Assembly (NCBI RefSeq): GCF_900120005.1
Contig: NZ_LT635447.1
Location: 86,828 to 150,827 of the forward strand
DNA length: 64,000 bases
Direction of reading: 5' to 3'
From: Holdemania sp. Marseille-P2844
Lineage (GTDB): Bacteria; Bacillota_I; Bacilli_A; Erysipelotrichales; Erysipelotrichaceae
Shown: positions 25,112-35,105 of the stretch, one piece after another
Numbering within the stretch: position 1 is the stretch's first letter
Layout of the letters: every line of letters starts with the position of its first letter
Notes under the pieces: model-generated
What the model was told of the DNA's origin: nothing
The model's database searches: none
Seen by the model: the letters and a program-made list of their open reading frames with translations, nothing else
Translations under genes and position numbers: made by a program

Positions 25112-26209
25112 ATGGCTGTAAAGAACATTGGGAAAAGTAACTGGGAAGCTCGCGGAAAATATAAAATGCCTGATGGAACATATAAAGACTATCGACGAAA
25201 AGGATTCAAAACAAAGGCGTCTGCCGAAGAGTTTGAGAGAAATTTAAAGGATCAAGGGAGGTTAGGCGTTGCCGTTGCAAAATCTCAAATAACGTTCAGT
25301 GCGCTCACTGAAATGTATTTAAAAAGTAAAAGAGGTAAAAAGAAGACAAGCTCTATCATTGATGATGAAACTGTATTTAAAAAAATAAACACAGATATTG
25401 GAGATGAAAAAATAATAGGATTAAACCGGATTAAACTAGAAAGATATTTTTTATCACTAGATGAAAAAGGCTATTCCATCAATTATATAGATAAAATCTA
25501 TTTCTGTATCAAGAAGGTCCTGACCTATGCAAAAAAAGAACACCTGGTTTCTTATAATGTTATGGATGACATAGAAAGAGTTAAAAGGTTAGATGAAGTT
25601 AAAGAGGAAATAAAATTCTGGACTCCAAACGATTTAAAGCAATTCTTAACCGTCGTCAATAACGCTACTCTTAAAGATTTCTATGAATTCTTGTATTGGA
25701 CAGGATTGCGGCGCGGAGAAGCGCTTGGCATTACCTGGGAAAAAGTTAACTTTGAAGAACGTACGCTGCGAATTAACCAGCAGATCAGCGTGAAGCTTGG
25801 CGAGGATGTTATTACCTCTCCAAAAACAAAAAACAGCATTCGTACTCTTAAAATGCCAGAAGTCATTTATAATATGATGAAACGAAGGTACGAAGAAGCG
25901 AGAATTCTAAACGGATTTAATGAGAAATTCTTTGTCTTTGGGAATGACGTTCCTTTGAAAAGAAATTACATCCAGAAAAATCTTGATAAGTACATTATCA
26001 AATCCGGAGTTAAAACAAGAATCACCATACATGGATTTCGGCACAGCTGCGCATCCTATCTTATTAATAGCGGATGCAATATCCTTGCTGTAGCAAAATA
26101 TCTCGGCGATACCGTTGATACATTAACCAGCACTTACGCTCACCTATTTACAAATACCCAAGATGAGTTAATCGCAGTGATTGATCAAAATAATAAAAAA
26201 GAGGACTAA
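25112..26209 (+). CDS. int: Phage tyrosine integrase
   Basis: 365 residues. An N-terminal arm-binding region (about 1-60, AP2-like), a SAM-like core-binding domain (about 65-165) and a catalytic domain follow in order. Catalytic residues are visible: Arg in GLRRGEAL near 200, the H-x-x-R box HGFRHS near 308 and Tyr in STYAHLF near 342. GGGGGTGAATTT precedes the ATG. It lies next to attL and is the only rightward gene at this end. It carries out integration and, with an excisionase, excision. Confidence 0.95.
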   Translation: MAVKNIGKSNWEARGKYKMPDGTYKDYRRKGFKTKASAEEFERNLKDQGRLGVAVAKSQITFSALTEMYLKSKRGKKKTSSIIDDETVFKKINTDIGDEKIIGLNRIKLERYFLSLDEKGYSINYIDKIYFCIKKVLTYAKKEHLVSYNVMDDIERVKRLDEVKEEIKFWTPNDLKQFLTVVNNATLKDFYEFLYWTGLRRGEALGITWEKVNFEERTLRINQQISVKLGEDVITSPKTKNSIRTLKMPEVIYNMMKRRYEEARILNGFNEKFFVFGNDVPLKRNYIQKNLDKYIIKSGVKTRITIHGFRHSCASYLINSGCNILAVAKYLGDTVDTLTSTYAHLFTNTQDELIAVIDQNNKKED

Positions 26210-26234
26210 CCGTTATAGGAAAGTCCTCTTTGCT

Positions 26235-26513
26235 TTATTTTTGTTGCAAATGCTCATCCAATCTGTGATGAGCTGATTTTGTTGATTGCTCTATAATCAC
26301 GACTTTTTTGCCCAGATCGTTAACCTCATCTTGCAGTTCACTGACGTCAGTTTTCACTCCGGTGATTATGTCCAGTTTAGCGTTTATCTCACCCCTCCAT
26401 TCTGCATCTCCGCTGATCTTTTTCTCGCGGCCCGATAACCACCCAGCCAAGCCTACAAAGCAGCCGACAAGGCTGACCATCAGGCTGATCGCAATCGTTG
26501 TCGATCCATCCAT
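26235..26513 (-). CDS. Small membrane/coiled-coil lysis-associated protein
   Basis: 92 residues: an N-terminal membrane segment (TIAISLMVSLVGCFVGLAGW) followed by a coiled coil rich in Glu, Lys and Asp. This is the layout of XhlA-like or holin-partner proteins. It is the last late gene, next to a holin-like gene. Role inferred from layout and position. Confidence 0.62.
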   Translation of the reverse strand: MDGSTTIAISLMVSLVGCFVGLAGWLSGREKKISGDAEWRGEINAKLDIITGVKTDVSELQDEVNDLGKKVVIIEQSTKSAHHRLDEHLQQK

Positions 26514-26515
26514 AG

Positions 26516-26845
26516 TTAATCCTCGTCTTTATGATTGATTTGGCTCAGCGGTTTAAAATAAGACCACTTACCTTCTACCGCTTTATAAAATACATCAGCA
26601 CCAATAAAGCCCACATGGCCAACAAGGACAATATAAACGATATCCCAGATGGTCATCGGTGTCATATCGCAAAGCACGTAACACCAAGCAAAAGCAAATC
26701 CGACATTGAGCATCCAGCTGGTCAAAACCAGCTTTGATTTTGTCGGCGCGATCGCTTCCTTGATCTTCTGGATCAGCAGCGACGCAAACACGCCGACGAT
26801 GAGTGCGATTAAGCACATGTAGAGTAATGTTTGAGTATTTGGCAT
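26516..26845 (-). CDS. Holin-like membrane protein
   Basis: 109 residues with about three membrane segments (starting YMCLIALIVGVFASLLI) and a charged C-terminus. A holin is expected at this place at the end of the late operon. No endolysin gene adjoins it, which is unusual; see the muralytic proteins at 35106 and 59412. Confidence 0.65.
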   Translation of the reverse strand: MPNTQTLLYMCLIALIVGVFASLLIQKIKEAIAPTKSKLVLTSWMLNVGFAFAWCYVLCDMTPMTIWDIVYIVLVGHVGFIGADVFYKAVEGKWSYFKPLSQINHKDED

Positions 26846-26884
26846 AATATAGCCCTCCTTCTTATATATGGAAAAGGAAGAGAA

Positions 26885-29800
26885 TCATTTCCCTTCCTTC
26901 ATTCCCATTTCTTCAATCATTTTTCTAATCCTTTTTAATTCTGCTTGATATTCTTCTTCGGTCATTTCTAGCACCCTGCCACTCATTCCGAAAGTCCCTG
27001 CGTCAATCTCCCCATTGCGTTCTTCAGCATCTTCTCCGTTCGGATTATCATCCGATTCGATAATCTTTTTGATTGCGTCTAGCGTTCCGTATTTTTCATA
27101 AATTTCTCTATTCAAAATTGATTTTGAATTCTCTATTGGGATTTCATCACTGGTGGCAAGATTCTTTGTTAGCTTTTTTTCAAAAAATGATTTATACGCA
27201 GCCATCTGTGGGACGCCCATCTCAATCATTTGATGATAAAAGCCTGTTTGTTTCTCGCTTAAGGTTCTATAGTCTTCTTTAGCAAAAGCACGGCCTTCTT
27301 TCGTTGCTCCTGATCCAAATAACATTCCAGCAGCAAAGTTAAATGGATCTTTCGTGTCAATCGGATATTTAAGTTTTCCGGCACTGTCATAAGATCCGGT
27401 ACTTCCTCGCTCCATCGCTTTAAACCACTCAGAAGGTTTTTTACCAAAGTTAAGATTAAAGTCAGGTACTACTTTTGCATCTTCTAAAAACTTGTAGGTT
27501 CTTTCCAGTTGTTTGCCGCCGAACGGTGTTACAAAATTACCAACAAAATTTTGCCAGTCCACATCTTGACCTGTTAAGCCTTTTACCAAAGGTCTGCTAA
27601 GTGCGCTTAAGCCAACATTTCCCACCCCGTACCGAGTAGGATCAGCTTCTCCAAAAAACTTCTCGGAATCCTTGTCAGAGAGTCCTAAGAAAGCGATAGA
27701 TTGAGCACCAAACGGAGCGTTAGAAGCAATTTCACCACCTAAACGACCAACAAGATTCGCTTTATTGCTGATAACATCATCCATAGCATCAATTAAATCC
27801 ATGCCTACGCGATTACCAGTTAGTTTCTCATTTAGATTATTCATAAACCAAGTTGTAATAAAAATTGCCAGCAAAGGTACGAACTTTTTATCAAATCCCA
27901 TTTGCTTCATCATTTGCCAGGCATTATTTACTTCAACCTGGAATGGAGCAACGAGCTTAACAATTTCGCTTTTTTGCGTGAGTGGGATTTCGCCGACACC
28001 ACGGCCCGCTACAGCCCGGCGAACGACATCATCAGCGTAAGTCACAGGGTTTTCTACATTTAGACGTTGCCCCTGTTCGTAGGCAGCGAACCACATGGAT
28101 TCCGCCACTGCCTGATCGCCGAATTGGAGTGTCCACGCAGAAAAGTCCTTGAGTTTGTTCAATGTCCCTTCGTCAAATTTTGAGAAAATATCGTCCATAA
28201 ATCGTTCCTGAAGGAACGTGCTTTGGTTAATGGGCGATGATTCAAAATCCGTCTGCTGGTTAAAATACTTACTGCTTAATTTTTGTGTAACGTAAGCAGT
28301 ATAATCCTTCATTCCCTTGGCGATATCCGAAGAAGCTTTTACACCGCCACGATCAGTTAAAATCCCTAGCGCATTAGGTAGATTATAGAACTGTGATACA
28401 GCACTGTTTAAGTTCCCCATTACCGCATTTCCTTTGACTCTGCCATTAATCTTCTTCATTAGCTTCAATGCTTTCCGACCGTTATTCGTATTAGCTAATA
28501 CTCGGTCGATATAATTGGTTTTGCCGGCAAGATCATTTGTGTAGTTTGACAGCCAGTTTATAAACCTTGTGTTCTCAACTCCAAGATCATCAGAAGCTTT
28601 AACTAACTGCTGAATATCGCCACGATACTTTGCGACAACAGGATCGAAGGCGATCTTATGTTCTGCGATCGGAATGTAGTTAAGCATACCCGCGACTGCA
28701 TCTTCAGTGTAATGCGAATTCCCATCGCGACGCTGCATGAAGGAAGCCCATCTCGATTTTGGTTTTGTAAACTCACTAATTCCCGCCAGCTGGTTTGAAA
28801 CGCCCTGATTGTTTTCCGAATTAAAGATGTCGAGCAAGCTATCAGCCATAGATAATTCCTGAAAATGTCTGTAATAATCTTTTCGCGGCTTTAACCGCTT
28901 GTTTTTATAAACGTTATCTGAAATCTTAGCAAATTGGTTTTCACTCGCACGGATCATTGATTTTGCTTTCGACACTTCCGCGATCGCTGATGCGATATCT
29001 TCCGATTTTGCATTTTTTGCTTTTAACTGCACAACTTTCTCGTTCAAAGCTTTTACCATCGTTTTTTGATAGTTGATCTTTGCCATGAGTTCGTTCTGCT
29101 TATCTTCTACTTGCTGCTTTAAGGATTCCTCAGTGTAAATTTTTTCGAGAGTTGCGTTCATTCTTCCGACATATTCATCATACATTCCTCGGAAAATTCG
29201 GTCTGCTTTTACAATGTCTTGCCACTTATTCGGGAAATCTTTTTGTAAATCTGAAAGCGAGTAAGGTTCAATTCTGTAAATGTCCTGCTCTCTAGCCAGG
29301 ATTCCTTTTCCAATTTTTTCACTGCCTACTTTAATCTGCCGTTGTCCTTCGCCATACCACTGCACGGCCGCTGATTCTTTTGATCCTTTTTTGATCCCTA
29401 ATTCTTTCACGACTTTTGTATATAGTTTATTAACATTGTATTGTTTCCATTTTACAAAGCTTTTTTTCGCAATTTCCATCGGCTTTTCAAATACATCATA
29501 CAGCTTTCTTCGCACTTCTTTGTTGCCGTCAGCTACGATATCCAAATTCTGTTGGGTTGTCTTATTTGGCGATCCGTAGTTTTTAATCATTCCAGCTAAT
29601 CCTTTAGCGTCAAATTGCTCTGTTATTTGATCCCCAGCTTTGGCTTCGCTCAGTACTTCTTTCGTTGCGTCTTCATAGGCTTTGCTTGTAGGTCTTCCGG
29701 ATGCTAAATCCTTAGAGTATTGCTTTTTAGCCACTTTATCATAGTAAGATTTATCTGATCGATAAATGATTTCACTTTCAAAGTCTTGAAGGATTTCATT

Positions 29801-32800
29801 CAAGTCCGCCCGAAGATCATCTTTTGTATAGCCATAAGCATCGCTAATGTGATGAGTTTCTGGCTTTAAGCTCTCAACCAGATCAGCAATTGCTCTCACT
29901 TGATCGCCAGCGTGTGAAACATCTTCCAGCTGCGGATAAAGTGTTTTCAGTTCCTGATATCGTTGATCTATATTTATTCCTTCTTTTTCGCTGAAGCTTA
30001 CAATATTCTTGAGTGATTTAACGATTTCTTTGTGATCCGGGATTTCTGATGCTAACAATCTACGATTGACTTTTATCTTTGATCCTCTTAGCTCGTTTAG
30101 AAGTTGTTGATAATCCGCATCCATTTCCGAATCCGGAACATACGAGTTTGACCAAATTTCATTGAACAGTCGATCTCTTATTTCGTCTGAAATTTTCGAA
30201 TCCTTTAAAACGTCTATGGCTGCCGAATCAATTAAGTTGTCTATGTCCGAACTATTGGTTTCTGTGCTGAAATCCTTGAACAGTTTTGATTTCAAATTTC
30301 TTTTGTAATTATTGTATGAAACTATATTTTTACTTAATTCTTCTGGTTTAACCTCTGTTTTTTCGATTATATCGGAATTCTTACCGAGCGACATTTTTTT
30401 ATTGTCATTCGTTTCCCCATTAGCTATAATATTGTTGAACCCTGAATCACCGACCGTTTCGGACGTTCTAGCTTCGGCATCAATAGATGCATTAGCGTTG
30501 GTGGTAGGGGTTCTTTTTTGCATATATTGTGGTGCGTACATTGTTTTCAAAGTTAACCTATGCTTTTTGTTTGAAATCAGTTCAACGCACGCAAGATTAT
30601 CTTCACCAATTTTTTTAAATAATGTTAGGGCATGGTTACCACTTTTTTTATCAATGCCAAAGTCAGAATAATCAAAATTATTAATTATATCTGTCATATA
30701 TTTAAAATCATCTTTACTTAAAGTTCGGCTATTTCCTTTGCTAATTTCTTTCTTTAAATCATATCCGTGCTGATTAATAGAATGTAAAACTTCGCTTGAA
30801 TTCATTGTTATGCTAAAACCGGAAATATCATAGTTATACAATTGTTTGATTTTTTCTGCTAGGCTTTCTTTGACTTTGCCTATGTATAAATAACGCTGAT
30901 CATTATTATATTTCCCAGTTAAACTGTTCTCAATGTATTCATCAAATTCTATATCTTTGCCAAGAATCAAAATTTTTTTGTTTTTTTCTAACTGAGACAG
31001 TTCCTCTTGAGAATACATATCAACATTTTTTTCATTAATTGGGTCAAGACTATATATCGTTTCATTTTTTTCTGTATTTTTTGATAATCTGCCTTTTGTT
31101 TCAGGAAGTTTATTTATTCTTTCCGAAGATGCCAAATTTCTTCGATTCGATGCATCTCTTGCTTCCACTTCCCCTAAATTATCCATATATTCTTCAATGT
31201 AATTAGAATCGTTCTTTTCATTGAGCAGATTTTCATATTCTTTCAGCGCGTTATCACCATATTTTTCTGCAATTGATTTACGCAAAGAAGATGTATACTT
31301 ATCAAATTCGGCAAAAGAACTAAATTTTCCGTTTGTAAGTTTTTGTACGACTTCCGCTTCCTGCGGAGTTCCCCAGCTATTTAATGCTTCGCCCCAACCT
31401 TTTGTAGAGCTTTCAAAGTTTTTATACGCTTCATCAATTCCCGCATTTTGAGATAAGAATTTTCCTAATTTAGCTTTTTTCGCTTCTTCTTTTCTTAATG
31501 CCGAATCTTTGGCTTTTTTTATGTTTGAACCTGATTCGAAACCTTCTTGCTCTTGAATTGCATGTTGAATTTCATGAATTAAAGTTGATTCAAAGTTTCC
31601 TTCTCTCAAAGTATTAGCATTAATTCTAATTTTCTTCTGTTGCGAATTAAATCCACCATTTATATTATTTGGTGCGCCTTCAAGCAATTCGACAGTGTAA
31701 CTTTTTAAGGATGGGTAATGTTTGTACAATGTCGGATGTGCCATGACATCTTCTAAATCTACCTCTCCAAATAACTTAAGCAAAGCTGTATTAAATTGCG
31801 CTTTGCTATCATCAATTTCAAAGCGCCATTTCCCATCAGCTTTTTTTACCCAACCTGTTTTTTTCCACGTTGTTTCTGTGTCTTCTGTGCTGTTTTGTGC
31901 TTCTTCGTATCCATCTGGTATTTCTTTAGCGTTAAGGCCACCAAACATATATTGTGCATCTAAATTATTATCTGCCTTTGCATCTTCAATTGCTCTGCGG
32001 TAAAGTTTTTCACATTCTCGCAGCTGGTCAGTGTAGGATTTAGCTTCTGACGACTGGCTACCGAATAATTTAGACAACGTTTCTCTGATCCAGTCCAAAA
32101 TTTTCTGCGCCAAATTCCGATTTTTAGTCGCCAATAGCCTTATGGATTTTTCATCTTTAAAAAGATATTCTTCTGCAATTCGCGCATTAAGTTCCTTAAT
32201 CGCATCAGTTTCATCGAGCTGCACTTTTCCTTCGGACACTTTCTCATATTGGTTAATGATATTTTCTTTCATTTTCGCCAAATCCCAGTGATTCGCTTTC
32301 GCTATTGCTTGAACAGCTACGCTAAACTGATCATACATGCCGCTGTTTTCGATGTGATGCGTCATTTCATGGACAAGGACGCATTTAGCTGGATTCTTCG
32401 TTCCTTTTGAAATGAAGATCGTACCGTTTTTATACATTCCATTAGCACCATATTCCAACGATTCTACAAACTGAACAGGAACGCCAGTTGCGTTTGATAT
32501 TTCTGCTATTGTTTCAATTTCAGTTTGATTAAATCCGCCGATTTTCTTGGCTGATTCAAAGATCGCTTTTTTATTTAACCGCTGGGCCTGAAATCTGATT
32601 GCTGTATTTTTACTTTTTAAACTGTCTATTTTAAACTGAGTAGTTTGAGGGATTGCTTCAGAATCAACTGGTTGATTTACGTTGTTGTCAATTGCCTGCA
32701 ATTGCGAACTATTGTTTTCAATTGTCTGCGACTGAATATTATTGATATCATTTGAAATCAATTGTCTGTTAGGCTGTACACGAGCTTCGTTTGCGTTCTC

Positions 32801-34255
32801 GATCGCTGAAATGGCGTCAGTAACATCAGCACCCAGATTTTCAGCGTTTAATCCTATACTTTCTTGCGGCTGTATTACTGCGTTATTTACAACGCGTTCT
32901 TCAGTTACAGTTTCAGCTGGAATTTCAATTGTAGGTTTTGTTTTTTCATCTTCTCCATCTTTAACATCGTTTTGAGATGACTTAGATTCTTCAATTCCTT
33001 CGTTCCATGTTGGAGTATAAGTTAAAGGATTTTTCCCCGTTGCCACTTGTACGCCCATTTCTCCAGCATTCATAACAGCAGATGTTAATGATCCTAAAAA
33101 AGCAGCCTGTAAAGCATCAGGAGCTACATTTTTTAAACGTTCCTCAAGTGTTTGACCTTTTTTTGCGTCTGTGTAAATATCAACTAAAAATTCACCGGCA
33201 ATTTCAGAGACAGCTTCTTCAACACCTTCTCCGAAAATATTAATAAGTTTTGAAGCTATCGCTTTGCCAACCTCGCTTTTTAAAGTCTTATCTATGAGTT
33301 CATCTACAATTTTCTCTACGCCTTTCCCCAAAAAGCCCTCTTTATTCAACCCCGGAATGCCACCAAACATTTTTTCAGTAGCAATTTCCACTGCTCCAGA
33401 CGCCATACCATAAGTGATGGCATTTTCTAAGTTTGCACCATCCTGCATTGCTTCGTGCGTCGCTCCGCCCATCGCACCAATCCCCATCAAAGGTAGGCCA
33501 GAACCCGGAGCAAATACGTTAGCAGCAATTGTAGGTATCATATTCCCTATACTATGCGCAACTTCTCCACCGATAGCCCAAGCGCCTTTTGCGGTTCTCT
33601 GGTCTCTTGGGGCAAGATCAAATAGTTCGTTTACCTTCGCTTGCTTTTGCATACCTTCTTTTTTGTTTACTTGTAGCTGTCCGATAAACTGTTCTCCGCC
33701 AATCTGATTGGCAACTTTAGCCATGTCATCCTGCCGCTGCTGATAACGATAAGCGCCTTGGTTATAAAAGTTTCTAAAGAAATCTTCGATCCCTTCAATG
33801 CCTTTATTTATATGGTAAGGCAACGCATTATTCCAAGATACTTCTTCACCTGGTGCTCCATACAAATCTAAATCATGTAAGCGCTGTTGAGCTTGCCGGA
33901 ATGTCTTTTGATCGGAAAACTTCGTGTCTTTCATAATTTGTTTCAAACGTTCGCGATCTGTGCTAGCACTAATTTCGGCGGCTAAAGGTACTTTTGAATA
34001 AGTTCCTTCTTCCAGATCAACAGTGCCATTTTTTGTATCAAAAATTAAAACAGGTTTCCCGGCTGCACGTTTGGCAGCCAGGGATTCCTGTTCTTTTGCT
34101 TTTTCTTCTTCTTCCATTTCTTTTGGTATATAAACAGTAGGTCTTGGGATCGCTATGTTTGTTTGTCTTCTGCTTCCGTTATAATCATTATTTCCTTGAT
34201 CATTTCCATTCCCCGAAAATCCAACTGCGGATTTAGGGATAAATACTGTGGGCAT
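26885..34255 (-). CDS. Giant polyvalent-type ejection protein (2456 aa)
   Basis: The largest gene of the phage. Visible modules are a zinc-peptidase-like motif HEMTHH near residue 630, a second HEIQH motif near 890 inside a region of the kind found in phage polyvalent proteins, and a region at about 1080-1240 (HSINQHGYD...KHRLTLKTMY) resembling the phage Barnase/EndoU/RelE-like nuclease group. Long helical segments and a C-terminal part with a hydrophobic stretch (FVPLLAIFITTWFMNN) near 2130 follow. Late position and size suggest it is packaged and injected with DNA, as in other podoviruses. Domain names are by eye. Confidence 0.78.
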   Translation of the reverse strand: MPTVFIPKSAVGFSGNGNDQGNNDYNGSRRQTNIAIPRPTVYIPKEMEEEEKAKEQESLAAKRAAGKPVLIFDTKNGTVDLEEGTYSKVPLAAEISASTDRERLKQIMKDTKFSDQKTFRQAQQRLHDLDLYGAPGEEVSWNNALPYHINKGIEGIEDFFRNFYNQGAYRYQQRQDDMAKVANQIGGEQFIGQLQVNKKEGMQKQAKVNELFDLAPRDQRTAKGAWAIGGEVAHSIGNMIPTIAANVFAPGSGLPLMGIGAMGGATHEAMQDGANLENAITYGMASGAVEIATEKMFGGIPGLNKEGFLGKGVEKIVDELIDKTLKSEVGKAIASKLINIFGEGVEEAVSEIAGEFLVDIYTDAKKGQTLEERLKNVAPDALQAAFLGSLTSAVMNAGEMGVQVATGKNPLTYTPTWNEGIEESKSSQNDVKDGEDEKTKPTIEIPAETVTEERVVNNAVIQPQESIGLNAENLGADVTDAISAIENANEARVQPNRQLISNDINNIQSQTIENNSSQLQAIDNNVNQPVDSEAIPQTTQFKIDSLKSKNTAIRFQAQRLNKKAIFESAKKIGGFNQTEIETIAEISNATGVPVQFVESLEYGANGMYKNGTIFISKGTKNPAKCVLVHEMTHHIENSGMYDQFSVAVQAIAKANHWDLAKMKENIINQYEKVSEGKVQLDETDAIKELNARIAEEYLFKDEKSIRLLATKNRNLAQKILDWIRETLSKLFGSQSSEAKSYTDQLRECEKLYRRAIEDAKADNNLDAQYMFGGLNAKEIPDGYEEAQNSTEDTETTWKKTGWVKKADGKWRFEIDDSKAQFNTALLKLFGEVDLEDVMAHPTLYKHYPSLKSYTVELLEGAPNNINGGFNSQQKKIRINANTLREGNFESTLIHEIQHAIQEQEGFESGSNIKKAKDSALRKEEAKKAKLGKFLSQNAGIDEAYKNFESSTKGWGEALNSWGTPQEAEVVQKLTNGKFSSFAEFDKYTSSLRKSIAEKYGDNALKEYENLLNEKNDSNYIEEYMDNLGEVEARDASNRRNLASSERINKLPETKGRLSKNTEKNETIYSLDPINEKNVDMYSQEELSQLEKNKKILILGKDIEFDEYIENSLTGKYNNDQRYLYIGKVKESLAEKIKQLYNYDISGFSITMNSSEVLHSINQHGYDLKKEISKGNSRTLSKDDFKYMTDIINNFDYSDFGIDKKSGNHALTLFKKIGEDNLACVELISNKKHRLTLKTMYAPQYMQKRTPTTNANASIDAEARTSETVGDSGFNNIIANGETNDNKKMSLGKNSDIIEKTEVKPEELSKNIVSYNNYKRNLKSKLFKDFSTETNSSDIDNLIDSAAIDVLKDSKISDEIRDRLFNEIWSNSYVPDSEMDADYQQLLNELRGSKIKVNRRLLASEIPDHKEIVKSLKNIVSFSEKEGINIDQRYQELKTLYPQLEDVSHAGDQVRAIADLVESLKPETHHISDAYGYTKDDLRADLNEILQDFESEIIYRSDKSYYDKVAKKQYSKDLASGRPTSKAYEDATKEVLSEAKAGDQITEQFDAKGLAGMIKNYGSPNKTTQQNLDIVADGNKEVRRKLYDVFEKPMEIAKKSFVKWKQYNVNKLYTKVVKELGIKKGSKESAAVQWYGEGQRQIKVGSEKIGKGILAREQDIYRIEPYSLSDLQKDFPNKWQDIVKADRIFRGMYDEYVGRMNATLEKIYTEESLKQQVEDKQNELMAKINYQKTMVKALNEKVVQLKAKNAKSEDIASAIAEVSKAKSMIRASENQFAKISDNVYKNKRLKPRKDYYRHFQELSMADSLLDIFNSENNQGVSNQLAGISEFTKPKSRWASFMQRRDGNSHYTEDAVAGMLNYIPIAEHKIAFDPVVAKYRGDIQQLVKASDDLGVENTRFINWLSNYTNDLAGKTNYIDRVLANTNNGRKALKLMKKINGRVKGNAVMGNLNSAVSQFYNLPNALGILTDRGGVKASSDIAKGMKDYTAYVTQKLSSKYFNQQTDFESSPINQSTFLQERFMDDIFSKFDEGTLNKLKDFSAWTLQFGDQAVAESMWFAAYEQGQRLNVENPVTYADDVVRRAVAGRGVGEIPLTQKSEIVKLVAPFQVEVNNAWQMMKQMGFDKKFVPLLAIFITTWFMNNLNEKLTGNRVGMDLIDAMDDVISNKANLVGRLGGEIASNAPFGAQSIAFLGLSDKDSEKFFGEADPTRYGVGNVGLSALSRPLVKGLTGQDVDWQNFVGNFVTPFGGKQLERTYKFLEDAKVVPDFNLNFGKKPSEWFKAMERGSTGSYDSAGKLKYPIDTKDPFNFAAGMLFGSGATKEGRAFAKEDYRTLSEKQTGFYHQMIEMGVPQMAAYKSFFEKKLTKNLATSDEIPIENSKSILNREIYEKYGTLDAIKKIIESDDNPNGEDAEERNGEIDAGTFGMSGRVLEMTEEEYQAELKRIRKMIEEMGMKEGK

Positions 34256-34268
34256 ACACTACCTCCTG

Positions 34269-35102
34269 TTATCTATACTCTGTTCCGAACCCGTATCGCT
34301 CTGCAAGAATCTTCGCGTCAGCGGAAGAGATGATACCTTGTTTTACGGCATTACTGATATATTTAGCGATCGTCGCATCGTCAGCTCCTGACATCTGAAG
34401 ACTCTGGAAATAGCTTTTTCCCGCAGATGATAACCCTGTCGCCGAAGATGCTTCGCCTGTATTTTTACCGATTTCTGTATTGATTCCTGTTCCGGAAGCT
34501 ACACTCTTGGCCCTCGATTGGGCTTGTGATTGCTTCGCTTGCATCTGCTCCTGAAGCATAGCGATGTTGTTTCGCAGCGCTTCTACGGATGCTGACGACT
34601 GTGCGTTGGCAATCTGTAAATCGCCTTGTGACCTTACATCAGCAATTGCCCGCCGGATCGCGTCAGCTTCAGCTTGCTCTTGCAGGTTGATCTGATTTAA
34701 GCGGTTGCTATAATTGGTAGACATATCAAGGCTCTCTTGCCGCCCTGCGCCGCTGTCCAGTGCACCGCGATTTGCTTGTGTTTCTCGCAGCGCTCGCATT
34801 GCTTTATAGCGCTCAACCTCAGACTGATTTTTAAGTGGCTGATAAGTACCTGGCAGCGCGTCCAGCTGACCTTGGTACTTATTTGTTGCCTGCTCGACCT
34901 GGCTGCGGATCGCGGCGATATTGGCTTCCATTTGCTGGCGCTGCATCTCTGCGATCATCGCTTGGAGCTGACCGTAATAATCTGGGGCGGAGTAGCCATA
35001 ACCGCCTCCGCCGCCTCCACCTGAATTTACTTTTGGTTTAGATTGTGCAGGAGCTTTATCGTAATATGAAGCTCCTGGCAAAAACATGTAATCGCCAGCC
35101 AT
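34269..35102 (-). CDS. Putative internal virion/ejection protein
   Basis: 277 residues. A short N-terminus with a poly-Gly stretch (about residues 28-35) precedes a long helical region rich in Gln, Ala and Ser, with repeated QANRGALDSGAG/RQESLD-like segments. It lies between the giant protein and the tail lysin, where podoviruses encode smaller ejection proteins. Function inferred from position and composition. Confidence 0.55.
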   Translation of the reverse strand: MAGDYMFLPGASYYDKAPAQSKPKVNSGGGGGGGYGYSAPDYYGQLQAMIAEMQRQQMEANIAAIRSQVEQATNKYQGQLDALPGTYQPLKNQSEVERYKAMRALRETQANRGALDSGAGRQESLDMSTNYSNRLNQINLQEQAEADAIRRAIADVRSQGDLQIANAQSSASVEALRNNIAMLQEQMQAKQSQAQSRAKSVASGTGINTEIGKNTGEASSATGLSSAGKSYFQSLQMSGADDATIAKYISNAVKQGIISSADAKILAERYGFGTEYR

Positions 35103-35105
35103 GAT

